DNA of 64,000 nt, taken from contig VBFY01000060.1 in NCBI GenBank assembly GCA_005889405.1, positions 1 to 64,000 on the forward strand, in the 5' to 3' direction. The notes under the pieces are model-generated. The model made no database searches, had not been told where the DNA came from, and saw only the letters and a list, made by a program, of their open reading frames with translations. Position numbers and translations under genes: made by a program. Source of the stretch: Chloroflexota bacterium. Its GTDB lineage: Bacteria; Chloroflexota; Limnocylindria; P2-11E. This document shows, piece after piece, positions 45,701 to 55,600 of the stretch (the first letter of the stretch is position 1; every line of letters starts with the position of its first letter).

Positions 45701-48700
45701 CGGGTGCGGCGAGTGTGACCGTCACGAATCCGGACGCGCAGAGCGGGACGTGCACCGGCTGCTTCACGTACGTCGCGGCACCGACGGTGAGCTCGGTCAC
45801 GCCGAGTAGCGGCGCCAGCGCCGGTGGCACAGCGGTGACGCTCGCCGGCACAGGCTTCGTGGCGGGCGCAACGGTGTCCTTCGGTGGATCGGCGCTCACG
45901 GTCTCGACGATCAGCGCCACGAGCGTCACCGGGACGACGACCGGGCACGCGGCTGGAGCGGTGACGGTGACCGTGACGAATCCGGATACGCAGAGCGGCA
46001 CCTGCATCGTCTGCTTCACCTATATCGCACCGCCGCCGCCGACGGTCACCTCGGTCACACCGAACACCGGCGCGAGCGCCGGTGGATCCGCGGTGACCGT
46101 GAGCGGCACCGGCTTCCAGAGCGGCGCGACCGTTTCGTTCGGTGGCTCGGCCCTGACGGTCGCGACGATCAGCGCCACGAGCATCACCGGCACCACGACC
46201 GCGCACGCCGTCGGAGCCGTGACTGTGACCGTGACCAACCCCGAAGCGCAGAGCGGCACCTGCTCGGCCTGCTTCACGTACCTCGGACCCGCGCCGACGG
46301 TGAGTTCGGTCACACCGAATAGCGGCGCGAGCGCCGGTGGCACGGCCGTGACGATCGCCGGTACCGACTTCCAGGCCGGGGCCACCGTCTCGTTCGGTGG
46401 CTCGGCTCTCACGGTGTCGACCATCAGCGCCACGAGCATCACCGGCACCACGACGTCACACGCCGCGGGCGCCGTGAACGTCGTGGTCACCAACACCGAC
46501 ACGCAGAGCGGGACCTGCACCGGCTGCTTCACCTACGTCGCACCCGCGAGCGTCACGCTCAGAGCAACCTCGACGGGCACGGGAACGAACACGTACGTCG
46601 TGCCCAAGCCGGCCGGCCTCAGCGCCAACGACGTCATGGTCGCCTCGCTCAGCGCCAACGGGGCAAACACGATGACCCCACCGAGCGGCTGGACGCTCAT
46701 CGCGCACACCCAGGGCGTGAGCGTGGTCGACCTATGGACGTACTACCGCGTCGCCGGTGCGAGCGAGCCCGCGAGCTATACCTGGACCGCGTCCGCCAGT
46801 GCGACCGGCGTCGCCGGGATCGCCGCATACGTCGGGGTCGACCCCGTCAGTCCGCTCGCCGGTTTCTCGAGCGCGGCCACGAGCGGAGGCTCGAACCAGG
46901 CGGGGGCGCCCGCGATCACCACCTCCGCGCAGCGGGTCGCGCTCCTGCTCCTGACCATCGACGGAGGATTCGCGGGGACGGTCACCTATCCGACCGGATT
47001 CGCGCAGCGCTGGGCCGTCGTGAACTACGAGCGCGGCTACGAGGCGGACAACCTCGCGATCGGGACCGGGAACGTGCCCGCCGCGACGATCGCGCTCAGC
47101 GGTGTGACGTTCTGGTCCATCCAACAGGTCGCACTCAAGACCGCGGGGCCGGCCCCGGCGCCGAGCGTGACCTCTGTCACGCCGAACAGCGGATCGACGA
47201 ATGGAGGCAGCTCCGTCACTGTCGCCGGCACCGGCTTCCAGTCGGGCGCGACGGTGTCATTCGGCGGCTCGGCGCTCACCGTCTCAACGGTGACCTCGAC
47301 GAGCATCACCGGCACGACGACCGCGCATGCCGCGGGTCCGGTGAGTGTGACCGTCACCAATACCGACGCGCAGAACGGCGCGTGCAGCGCTTGCTTCACC
47401 TACGTGACGCCGGCACCGCCGCCAACGGTCAGCTCCGTCGCGCCCAATAGTGGCCTGGGCACGGGTGGGACCGCCGTGACCATCGCCGGCACTGGATTCC
47501 AGAGCGGCGCGACGGTCTCATTCGGCGGTTCCGCGCTCACCGTGTCGACGGTCAGCGCGACCAGCATCGCGGGGACGACCACCGCGCACGCGAGCGGCGT
47601 GGTCAACGTGGTGGTCACCAACGCCGACGCGCAGTCCGGCACCTGCACGGGCTGTTTCACGTACGTCGCGGCGCCGCCGCCGACGATCAGCTCGGTGACA
47701 CCGAGTAGCGGCACCAGCGCGGGTGGGACGGCGGTGACCATCGCCGGCACCGGATTCCAGACGGGCGCCACCATCACGTTCGGCGGCGCCGCGCTCACGG
47801 CGACGACCGTCAACGCGACGAGCATCACCGGCAACACGAGCGTGCACGCCGCCGGCGCCGTGAGCGTCGTCGTCACGAACCCGGATCTTCAGAGCGTGAC
47901 CTGCACGAACTGCTACACGTACACGGCGGCGGCACCGCCAACGGTCAGCTCCGTCACGCCGACCAGCGGCTCGACGTCCGGCGGGACCTCCGTCACGATC
48001 TCCGGCTCCAACTTCCAAACGAGCGCGACGGTCTCGTTCGGCGGCTCGCCGGTCTCCGTGGCCACCCTCACCGCGACGACCATCACCGGCGTGACGACCG
48101 CGCACGCGGCCGGGGCCGTGACCGTGTCAGTGACGAATCCCGATACGCAAACTGGTTCCTGCGCCGGCTGCTTCACGTTCGTCGGCACCGGCAACGCGAT
48201 CCAGAGCGAGAACGCGCTCCCTGGGACGGCCGGGTGGAATGACTTCGCGGCGGTCTCCGACCAGCTTGCGCTCTCCGGCTACGGGTCGAAGATCAGCGTG
48301 TCGCACGGAGATTCGATCGACTTCTTCATCACGACCAAGGACGCCACCGTCAGCATCGACATCTTCCGCACCGGCTACTACGGCGGCGTCGGGGCCCGGC
48401 GGATCGTCCAGCTTGGGAGCTTCCCCGGAAGGGCACAGGCCATACCGGCGCCCGACCCGGTGACCGGAATGATCGCGGCCACGAGCTGGACGAAGACCAC
48501 GACGGTGACGATCCCGAGTGGCTGGGTCACGGGCGTCTATCTCGCGAAGCTCACCGGAAGTAGCGGCCACCAGAGCTTCATCTACTTCGTCGTGCGGAAC
48601 GATGGCGGTTTCGAGAAGTACGTCTTCCAGACCAGCGTGACGACGTACCAGGCGTACAACCTGTACGGCGGCGTGAGCCTGTACTCGAACTCGACGAACA

Positions 48701-49617
48701 AGTCCGTATATCCGTATGCGGCGGCAACGAAGGTGTCGTTCGACAGGCCCTTCAATCCGCAGGACAGCAACGGCGCGGGCCAGTTCTTCTTCTACGACTA
48801 CCCGTGGCTGCGCTGGGCCGAGTCACAGGGTTACGACCTGACCTACATAACGAACGTCGACACCGACACGAACGTGAATCCGCTGACGAACCACAAGGCG
48901 TTCCTGTCGATCGGCCACGACGAGTACTGGTCCAAGGGCATGCGCGACAACGTGACCGCGGCCGCGAACGCGGGGGTGAACCTCGGCTTCTTCTCCGGGA
49001 ATGTCATGTACTGGCAGATCCGCCTCGAGTCGAGCTCGCTCGGCACGCCGAACCGCGTCCAGGTCGGGTACAAGAGCTTCGCGGAGTCATCCGCGGCGCC
49101 GGGTCCCGATCCGTTGTTCTGTCCCACGGCACCGTGTGCTCCGGGCACCGACAACACGCGCGTGACGACGCTCTGGCGGAACTGGCCCGTGAGCTTACCG
49201 GAGCAGCTCCTCGTCGGGGTGATGTCCGAGAGCGTCGCGAATGAGGTCCCATACGTCGTACAGAACTCATCGAGCTGGGTCTACACCGGCACCGGGTTGG
49301 CGAACGGCAGCAAGATCAATGGGATCGTCGGATACGAATACGACCGCATCTTCGCGACATACGTCGACGAGATCACCGGCGCGACGATCACGCTGACACC
49401 ACAGCCAGGGCTCGTCACGCTCTCGAATTCGCCGGTCGGGTCCTCGCATTCCAACTCGACGCTCTACACCGCACCGAGCGGCGCGAGGGTCTTTGCGGGC
49501 GGGACGATCGAATGGAGCTCCGGACTCGACAGCTCGGGGTATGGGTGCACTGGCGGCTGCGTGAGCCCGGCCCTGCAGCAAACGACCAGGAACATCCTGG
49601 CCAACTTCGGGACTTGA
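39736..49617 (+). CDS. Giant secreted protein: 28 IPT/TIG repeats plus DMF-amidase-like C-terminal domain
   Basis: A 3293-aa exported protein. GTG 39736 overlaps the GT2 stop (GTGA) and begins a clean signal peptide (RSRLAWLSVWLVITIQIGSG, cut near QANAAG). Layout: a lectin-like beta domain (about 30-233), IPT/TIG repeats 1-24 (234-2271), a second copy of the beta domain (2272-2471), repeats 25-28 (2472-2818) and a 475-aa domain like the N,N-dimethylformamidase beta-subunit C-terminal domain with SIGHDEYWSKGMRDNV. Every IPT repeat ends in a CxxC pair (for example SGTCTGCFTY) in place of the usual non-Cys turn. Probably a surface stalk or adhesin made with the EPS. Ligand and activity unknown. 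Confidence 0.88.
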   Translation: MRSRLAWLSVWLVITIQIGSGAMIPSQANAAGTVTLRSTSTFVPTGSTTTFTAARPAGLSANDVMVAALSLNNGGSVATPSGWTAIGRTQKGAVRLWTYYRVAGASEAATYTWTAGSSAAGVLGIAAYVGVDPINPLANFSSATGSNATAAAPAVAVSASSVALLLLTVDGTFTGAVTYPAAFTERWALVDYERGYAADNLVAASGTLPAATITLSTGKTWAIQQVALRVMGPPPTVTSVTPNSGSTAGGSSVTVSGSGFQSGASVSLGGSPLTVATVTATSITGTTTAHVAGAANVTVTNLDTQSATCVSCFTFVPPPPVATSVTPTSGASDGGTSVTIAGTGFQAGATIAFGGSALTVSTISATSITGLTTAHAAGAVNIVVTNPDTQSGTCGSCYTYVTAAPTVSAVTPGSGASAGGTSVTLAGTGFVAGATVSFGGSALTVSTMTATSISGTTTAHAGGAVNVTVTNPDTQSGTCTGCFTYVAPAPTVSSVTPNSGSTAGGTSVTIAGSDFQSGATVSFGGSAMTVSTISATAITGSTTAHAAGAANVVVANPDTQSGTCTGCFTYVAPPPPTVTSVTPNSGASAGGTSVTIAGTDFQAGATVTFGGSALTVSTISATAITGATTAHAAGPVNVIVTDPDAQSGTCSGCFTYLAPAPVVSAVTPNSGASSGGTSVTVSGTDFQAGATVSFGGSALTVSTISATSITGTTTAHAGGAVSVVVTNPDTQSGTCTGCFTYLAAGPTVSSVTPASGSTAGGTSVTVAGTGFVAGATVSFGGSFLTMSTLSPTAITGTSTAHAAGAVNVVVTNPDAQSGTCTGCFTYLAPAPVVSSVTPSSGVTAGGTSVTIAGSDFQSGAIVSFGGSALTVLTISATSITGTTTAHAAGAVNVVVTNPDTQSGTCTGCFTYVAPAPTVSSVTPSSGVTAGGTSVTIAGSDFQSGATVSFGGSALTVSTVSATSITGTTTAHAAGAVSVAVTNPDTQSGSCTGCFTYVAPAPTVASVTPSSGGSAGGTSVSVTGTGFAAGAAVSFGGSALNVSTISATAITGTTTAHAAGAVNVVVTNADTQSGTCTGCFTYLAPAPVVSSVTPTSGPTAGGTSVTVAGTGFVAGATVSFGGSALTVSTISATAITGTTTANAAGAVNVIVTNVDAQSGSCGGCFTYVAPAPTVGGVTPNSGSTAGGTSITITGTGFQPGATASLGGSAVTVSTISATSITGTTTAHAAGAVNIVVTNTDAQSGTCAGCFTYLASAPTVTSVTPSSGAAGGGTSVTVAGSGFQTGATVSFGGSALTVSTVNATSITGVTTAHASGAVSVVVTNPDTQSGTCSGCFTYVAAPTVTSITPSSGAAGGGTSVTVAGTGFAAGATVSFGGSALTVSTISATTITGTTTAHAAGSVSVVVTNPDTQSGTCSSCFTYVAAPTVTGVTPTSGPTAGGTSVTIAGTGFQAGATVSFGGSALTVSTISATSITGATAAHAAGAVNVTVTNVDTQSGTCSGCFTYVAPAPTVTSVTPTSGPTAGGTSVTVAGTGFQTGATVAFGGSALTVSTISATSITGTTTPHAAGSVNVVVTNPDTQIGTCSGCYTYVAPAPTVTSVTPNSGAAAGGTSVTVGGTGFAAGATVSFGGSALTVSTINATTITGTTTAHSAGSVNVVVTNADTQSGTCSGCFTYFAAPTVTSVTPNSGPAGGGTSVTVAGTGFQSGATVSFGGSALTVATINPTAITGTTTTHSAGAVNVVVTNPDTQSGSCSSCFTYVAAPTVTAVAPTSGSAAGGTSVTVSGTGFQAGATVSFGGSALTVATVNATTITGTTTPHAAGAVNVIVTNADTQSGTCSGCFTYVAPAPTVASVTPNSGATAGGTSVTVAGTGFGVGATVSFGGSALTVATIASTSITGTTTAHAAGSVNVVVTNTDTQSGTCTGCFTYLAPAPIVSSLAPTSGPAVGGTSVTITGTNFQSGATASLGGSPVTVSSVTGTSITGTTTAHAAGAASVTVTNPDAQSGTCTGCFTYVAAPTVSSVTPSSGASAGGTAVTLAGTGFVAGATVSFGGSALTVSTISATSVTGTTTGHAAGAVTVTVTNPDTQSGTCIVCFTYIAPPPPTVTSVTPNTGASAGGSAVTVSGTGFQSGATVSFGGSALTVATISATSITGTTTAHAVGAVTVTVTNPEAQSGTCSACFTYLGPAPTVSSVTPNSGASAGGTAVTIAGTDFQAGATVSFGGSALTVSTISATSITGTTTSHAAGAVNVVVTNTDTQSGTCTGCFTYVAPASVTLRATSTGTGTNTYVVPKPAGLSANDVMVASLSANGANTMTPPSGWTLIAHTQGVSVVDLWTYYRVAGASEPASYTWTASASATGVAGIAAYVGVDPVSPLAGFSSAATSGGSNQAGAPAITTSAQRVALLLLTIDGGFAGTVTYPTGFAQRWAVVNYERGYEADNLAIGTGNVPAATIALSGVTFWSIQQVALKTAGPAPAPSVTSVTPNSGSTNGGSSVTVAGTGFQSGATVSFGGSALTVSTVTSTSITGTTTAHAAGPVSVTVTNTDAQNGACSACFTYVTPAPPPTVSSVAPNSGLGTGGTAVTIAGTGFQSGATVSFGGSALTVSTVSATSIAGTTTAHASGVVNVVVTNADAQSGTCTGCFTYVAAPPPTISSVTPSSGTSAGGTAVTIAGTGFQTGATITFGGAALTATTVNATSITGNTSVHAAGAVSVVVTNPDLQSVTCTNCYTYTAAAPPTVSSVTPTSGSTSGGTSVTISGSNFQTSATVSFGGSPVSVATLTATTITGVTTAHAAGAVTVSVTNPDTQTGSCAGCFTFVGTGNAIQSENALPGTAGWNDFAAVSDQLALSGYGSKISVSHGDSIDFFITTKDATVSIDIFRTGYYGGVGARRIVQLGSFPGRAQAIPAPDPVTGMIAATSWTKTTTVTIPSGWVTGVYLAKLTGSSGHQSFIYFVVRNDGGFEKYVFQTSVTTYQAYNLYGGVSLYSNSTNKSVYPYAAATKVSFDRPFNPQDSNGAGQFFFYDYPWLRWAESQGYDLTYITNVDTDTNVNPLTNHKAFLSIGHDEYWSKGMRDNVTAAANAGVNLGFFSGNVMYWQIRLESSSLGTPNRVQVGYKSFAESSAAPGPDPLFCPTAPCAPGTDNTRVTTLWRNWPVSLPEQLLVGVMSESVANEVPYVVQNSSSWVYTGTGLANGSKINGIVGYEYDRIFATYVDEITGATITLTPQPGLVTLSNSPVGSSHSNSTLYTAPSGARVFAGGTIEWSSGLDSSGYGCTGGCVSPALQQTTRNILANFGT
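40435..46548 (+). repeat. Array of 24 tandem IPT/TIG repeats (252-258 bp each)
   Basis: Units of 84-86 codons follow the pattern VTPNSG...GGTSVTVAGTGFQ.GATVSFGG...TVSTISATSITGTTTAHAAGAVNVVVTNPDTQSGTC.GCFTY (shown with gaps). Copies around 42226 and 42484 are nearly identical in DNA as well as protein, pointing to recent unequal crossing-over. Assemblies of this stretch may be collapsed or expanded. Confidence 0.9.
47148..48189 (+). repeat. Second array of four IPT/TIG repeats
   Basis: Four further units of the same type, more diverged from each other than those of the first array, separated by short Pro-rich joints (APPPT). They also keep the CxxC pair at each end and lead straight into the DMF-amidase-like domain. 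Confidence 0.88.
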
Positions 49618-49621
49618 CCCC

Positions 49622-52600
49622 ATGACGCGCATGCCGACGCGGCGGAACATGTCCGCCGCCCGCGACCTCGGGCTGGTGGTCGTGCTCGTCGCGGCCTCGC
49701 TCCTGTTCGGCGCTACAGGCAGCAGGCCGGCGGCGGCGGCCACGCAGAACGCGATCCAGATCGAGAACGCGAAGCCCGGGACGTCGAGCTGGAATGACTT
49801 CTCAGCGATCGCGACCCAGGACGCGATCAACGGCTACGGCTCGAAGATCAGCGTCAACCACGGCGACTCGATCGACCTCTACGTGACGACCACCGCCGCG
49901 AACTTCACGATCGACATCTTCCGCACCGGCTGGTACGGCGGTGTCGGCGCGCGGCTCGTCGCGTCGCTCGGTAGTTTCACGGGCGTTCATCAGGCCATCC
50001 CCGCACCGGATGCGGTGACCGGCATGGTCGCAGCGACGAGCTGGACGAAGACCACGACACTCGCGATCCCGAGCGACTGGGTCACCGGCGTCTATCTCGC
50101 GAAGCTCACGGCATCGAACGGCAACAAGAGCTTCATCCTGTTCGTGGTCCGGAACGACGGCGGCACCGAACCGATCATGTTCCAGACCAGCGTGACCACC
50201 GCCCAGGCGTACAACGTCTGGGGCGGCACCAGCCTGTATACGAACGAAGGGAACAAGGCGGTCTATCCGTACGCCGCCGCAACGAAGGTGTCCTTCGACC
50301 GGCCCTTCGACCCACGCGACGGCGACGGAGCTGGCCAGTACTTCGCCTTCGAGTACCCGTTCGTGCGGTGGGCAGAGTCACAGGGTTACGACCTCACCTA
50401 CATCACGAACATCGACACGCACACGAACGTCAACCCGCTGACGAATCACCGGCTGTTCATGTCGATCGGCCACGATGAGTACTGGTCGAGAGGGATGCGC
50501 GACAACGTGAGCAACGCGATCGCTCACGGCGTCAACGCCGCCTTCTTCTCGGCGAACTCGATGTACTGGCAGATCCGCCTCGAGTCGAACAGCGCCGGGA
50601 CGGCCAATCGTGTCGAGGTCGGCTACAAGGACTCCTCGCAGTTCAATACTCCGCCGGGTCCCGACCCGATGTACGGCGTGAACAACGCGATCGTCACGTC
50701 CCGCTGGCGCGATGCGCCGGTGAGCCAGCCGGAGAACGCCGTGATCGGGGTGATGTACCAGGACCAGGTCCAGCGGAACTACGACTACGTGGTCCAGAAC
50801 GCGGGCAACTGGATCTACGCCGGCACAGGCTTCGCGGAAGGGACGCACGTTCCCGGCATCGTCGGCTACGAGTACGACAAGGTCTGGAGCAACGGCTTCT
50901 CACCGCCGGGCCTCACGGTCCTGTCCAACTCGCCGGTGGTCGGCTGCTGCGAGGGCTCGGGAAACTCGTTCTCGAACTCGACGCTGTACACCGCGGCGAG
51001 CGGTGCGCAGGTGTTCGCCTCGGGCACGATCCAGTGGTCGTGGGGCCTCGACGGCTTTACCGCGAATTTCGTGAACGCCGGCATCCAGAAGACGACCGCG
51101 AACATCCTCGCCGCGTTCAGCGCCGGAACGACGACGGCGCCCGCGGTGTCGCTCGCTCCCACCGGCCTCGTCTTCGGGTCGCAGCTCGTGGGCACCACGA
51201 GCGGCACCCAGTCGGTGACGCTGACGAACAGCGGGAACGCACCGCTCACGATCAGCAGCGTCGCCGTGACCGGCGCGAATGCCGGGGACTACACACAGAC
51301 CAACACGTGTCCGCTCACGCCGAGCACGGTCGCGGCAGGCGGGACGTGCCAGATCGCCGTGAAGTTCACCCCCGGCGCGACAGGAACGCGAACCGCAAGC
51401 GTGACGATCGGCGACGACGCCGGCGGCAGTCCGCATGGTGTGACGCTGAGCGGCACCGGAAGCCCGCGTAGCGCGACGGCGATGCCGCTGATCAGTCGAG
51501 GCGTTCCCGCCTTCGCATCGTCGCAGATCTACCCCGCGAGCAACGCGAACGACGGCGATTACTCCAGCTACTGGAACGGATCGATCCCCTCGTCGCTCTC
51601 GTACGACCTCTCGAGCGTGTCGGTGGCCCAGCGCGGTAAGGTCATCGTCGCCTGGTACAACGACCCGCAGACCTCGTCGTACGACCACGGCATCGTCGGA
51701 GACCTCGCCTACAACATCCCCCGGGACTACACCATCCAGGCCAACGCGGCCCCTGGCGGTGGGGCCGCGCCAGCATCCTCTTGGGTGACGCTCGTGACAG
51801 TGACGGGCAACGGCTATCACTCCCGTGAGCATCTCGTCGATCTCACCGGCTACAACTGGATACGGATCAGCGTCACCGCGTCCGATGGGTCGTCGGGGAA
51901 CACGAACGCGGTACTCAACCTCGACGTCCACGATGCGAGCCTGGGTGTAGGCGACAGCTCGATCTTCTTCGGCGACTCGATCGCGATGGACGCCCTGCAC
52001 CACGAGCCGATCAACGGCACCGGCAACTACAGCCAGCTCGTGAGCGCCGCGCGGCCGGGGTTCTACCCGGCCTACGAGGACGGCGGCACCGGCGGCATCG
52101 GTTCCCTCGACGGCGCCACGCACATCGGTGCCTGGCTGAACGCGTTCCCGGGGCGATACGTCGGGATCGCGCTCGGCACCAACGACGCAAACGGCTGCGG
52201 CGACACGACGGCCTTCTACAACAACTACGTCGCGATGGTCCAGGCCGTCCTCGGCGCGGGCAAGGTCCCGATCGTCCCGACCATCCCGTGGGCGCGGACG
52301 GCGAACATCCAGAACTGCGGCCCGGCATTCAACGCGAAGATCCAAGCGCTCTACACGGCGTTCCCGCAGTTGGACAAGGGACCGGACCTCTGGGCCTATT
52401 ACCAGGCGAACCAGGGCCTCATCTCGAGCGATGACCTGCACCCGACCACCGCGGGCTACGCCGCCTACCGGCAGCAGTGGGTGAACAGCATGCTGGCCAC
52501 CTACTACGGCGGTGGCGGGCCGGCTCCGGCGGTGACGCTGACCCCCGCGAGCCTCGCGTTCGCTTCGCAGGTGGTCGGCTCGACCAGCACATCGCAGACG

Positions 52601-55600
52601 TCCACGCTGAAGAACACCGGCACCGCCTCGCTGACCATCACAAGCGTCGGCCTCACTGGCGCGAACCCAGGCGACTTCACGCAAGCGAACGACTGTCCCG
52701 CAAGCCTCGCGGCGAACGCGACGTGCACGATCACCGTCGCGTTCAGGCCGACGGCGACCGGAAGCCGGAGCGCGAGCGTCGCGATCACCGACAACGCCGT
52801 CGGCAGTCCGCACAACGTCACCCTGACCGGGACCGGAACGGCCTCGAGCGTGACCCTCACACCGGCGAGCCTCGCGTTCGGTTCGCTGGCGATCGGCTCG
52901 ACCAGCGCACCGCAAACGTCGACACTGCAGAACACCGGCACCGCGCCGCTCACGGTCAGTGGCATCGCCCTCACCGGAACGAACCCCGGCGACTTCACGC
53001 AAGCGAACGACTGCCCGGCGTCGCTGGCGGTGAGCGCGACCTGCACGATCACGGTCAGCTTCAAGCCGACCGCGACGGGCAGCCGCAGCGCGAACGTCAG
53101 CGTCACCGACAGCGCCCCGGGTAGCCCGCACGCCGTCGCCCTCTCCGGGACCGGAACGACGAGCGGCGGCGCGTCGATCGCGTTCGACAAGAGCCTCGGC
53201 GCGAGGACGGACAACGCGGCCGGAACGACGATGGCGCTCACCACGAACGCCGCGGCGGTCACGGGATCACGCGTGTTCGCGTTCGTCGTTTGGAACGACG
53301 CCGCCCGGACGCTCACGTCGGTCACGGGCGGCGCGCTGACCTGGACGGTCGACGTGCAGAGCCGGGACGACAACAACGACCACGTGGCGATCGCGTCTGC
53401 CGATGCTCCGCTCGGGCTCGCATCGGGCACGGTTCTCACCGCGACCTTCTCGGGCTCGGTCACGCATGGGCTGATCGCGGGCGCCTCCTTCACCGGAGTC
53501 AGCGCCGGCGCGTTCCTCGACGCGACCGGTAACCGCGTCCAGGGCGCGGTCACGGCCTGGAATGCGACCGTGACGACCACCGTGCCGGGCGACCTCGTGC
53601 TCGCGTACAGCGTCATCGACGCGAACACGACCAGCACCGCGACCACGCCGAATGTCGAGATCCATGATTTCGGCGACGCGAGCTATTACGGGTGGTCGAC
53701 CTCGACGTATCGCCTCGCGGCGAGCGCCGGCGCGACGACGGTGAACGGCACATGGGCGAGCGCCAGCGGCGCGGTCGGCACGGTCACCGTCGCAGCCGCG
53801 TACAAGCCGGCCGGCGGCGGGACGCCCACGCCCGCGGTGACGCTGTCGCCGACGAGTCTCGTCTTCGGCGCGCAGGCCGTGGGGACGACGAGCGCCTCGC
53901 AGTCGGTGACGCTGACGAACTCGGGCACCGGGCCAGTGACGATCACGTCGATCACCGTCGCGGGAACGAACGCCGCCGACTTCGGCAGGACGACGACCTG
54001 TCCGCTCAGTCCGACCACGCTCGCGGCCGGAGCGAGCTGCACGATCGGCGCGACGTTCGCGCCGGCGGCCGCAGGCGCGCGCGCGGCGAGCATCCAGGTC
54101 GCGGACAACGCCACGGGTAGCCCGCACACCGTCGCGCTCAGCGGAACGGGCACTGCGCCCGCGGTGACGCTCACGCCAACGAACCTGGTCTTCGGCTCGC
54201 AGCTCGTGGGGACGACCAGTGCGTCGCAGTCGTCGACGCTGCGCAACTCGGGCACGGCATCGCTCACGATCGCGAGCATCACCGTGGTGGGCGCGAACGC
54301 CGGCGAGTTCGGTCAGACGAACGACTGCCCCGTGTCGCTCGCCGCCAATGCGACCTGCACGATCACCGTCACGTTCTCGCCCAGCGCGACCGGTTCGCGG
54401 GCGGCGACGGTGCAGATCTCCGACAACGCGGTCGGCAGCCCGCACGCCCTGACGCTCAGCGGCACCGGTGCGACGCCGGTGCCCGCCGTGACGCTGTCCC
54501 CGACGAGCCTCGCGTTCGGCTCGCAGCTCGTCGGCACAACGAGCGCGTCTCAGTCGTCGACGCTCAAGAACACGGGCACCGGTCCGATGACGATCACCAG
54601 CATAGGTCTCACGGGCGCCAATGCGGGCGACTTCGGGCAGTCGAACAGCTGCCCTGGCTCGCTCGCCGCGAACGCGACGTGCACGATCACAGTGACGTTC
54701 TCGCCGACGGTCTCGGGCGGCCGCGCAGCGAGCGTGAGCATCGCCGACGACGCTCCCGGGACTCCCCACACCATCCCACTCAGCGGCAACGGCACCACAC
54801 CCGCGCCGGCCGTGATGCTGACGCCGACGAGCCTCACGTTCGCGTCGCAGCTCGTCGGCTCGACGAGCGCATCGCAGTCTTCGATGGTGAAGAACACCGG
54901 CACCGACGTGCTGACGATCACCAGCATCGGCACGACCGGGACCAACGCCGCCGACTTCGGGCAGACGAACGACTGTCCGGCGACGCTGGCCGTGAACGGA
55001 ACGTGCACCATATCCGTGACCTTCTCGCCGACGGCGGGTGGAAGCCGGGTCGCCACCGTTTCGATCGTCGACAACGCGGCGAGCAGCCCGGACAGCGTCA
55101 CGCTGGGCGGCACCGGTGTGACGCCGGCGCCGGCCGTGACACTCACGCCCGCGAGCGTCGGCTTCGGATCAGTTCGCGTCGGCACGACGAGCGCCTCGCA
55201 GCTGTCAACGCTGAAGGACACCGGCACCGCGCCGCTGACCATCACGGGCATCACGATGGTCGGCGCGAACGCGGGCGACTTCGCCCAGACGAACGATTGC
55301 CCCGGGACGCTCGCCGTGAACGCGACGTGCACGATCACGGTGACGTTCTCGCCGACGGCGACCGGCGTTCGCGCCGCGAATGCCCAGATCACCGACGATG
55401 CCGGCGGCAGCCCGCAGTCCATCGCACTCAGCGGCACCGGCACCGCGCCGGCGGTGACGCTGTCGCCGACGACCGTGAACTTCGGGTCGCAGCGCGTCGG
55501 CACGACGAGCGCCGCTCAGACCGTGAACGTCATGAATACGGGTACCGCAGCCCTGTCGATCGCAAGCATCGGTCTCGCCGGAACGAACGCCGGTGACTTC

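Noticed and set aside
47282..47290. Extra TCTCAA matches at about 47284, 56861 and (as TTGAGA) 7372 and 34811.
   Set aside because: They are single, lie inside coding sequence and have no partner half-site 11 or 22 bp away with a -10 at the right distance.
40435..48189. Regularly spaced repeats resembling a CRISPR array.
   Set aside because: The 252-258-bp period stays in one reading frame and encodes IPT domains; there are no short palindromic repeats or unique spacers and no cas genes.
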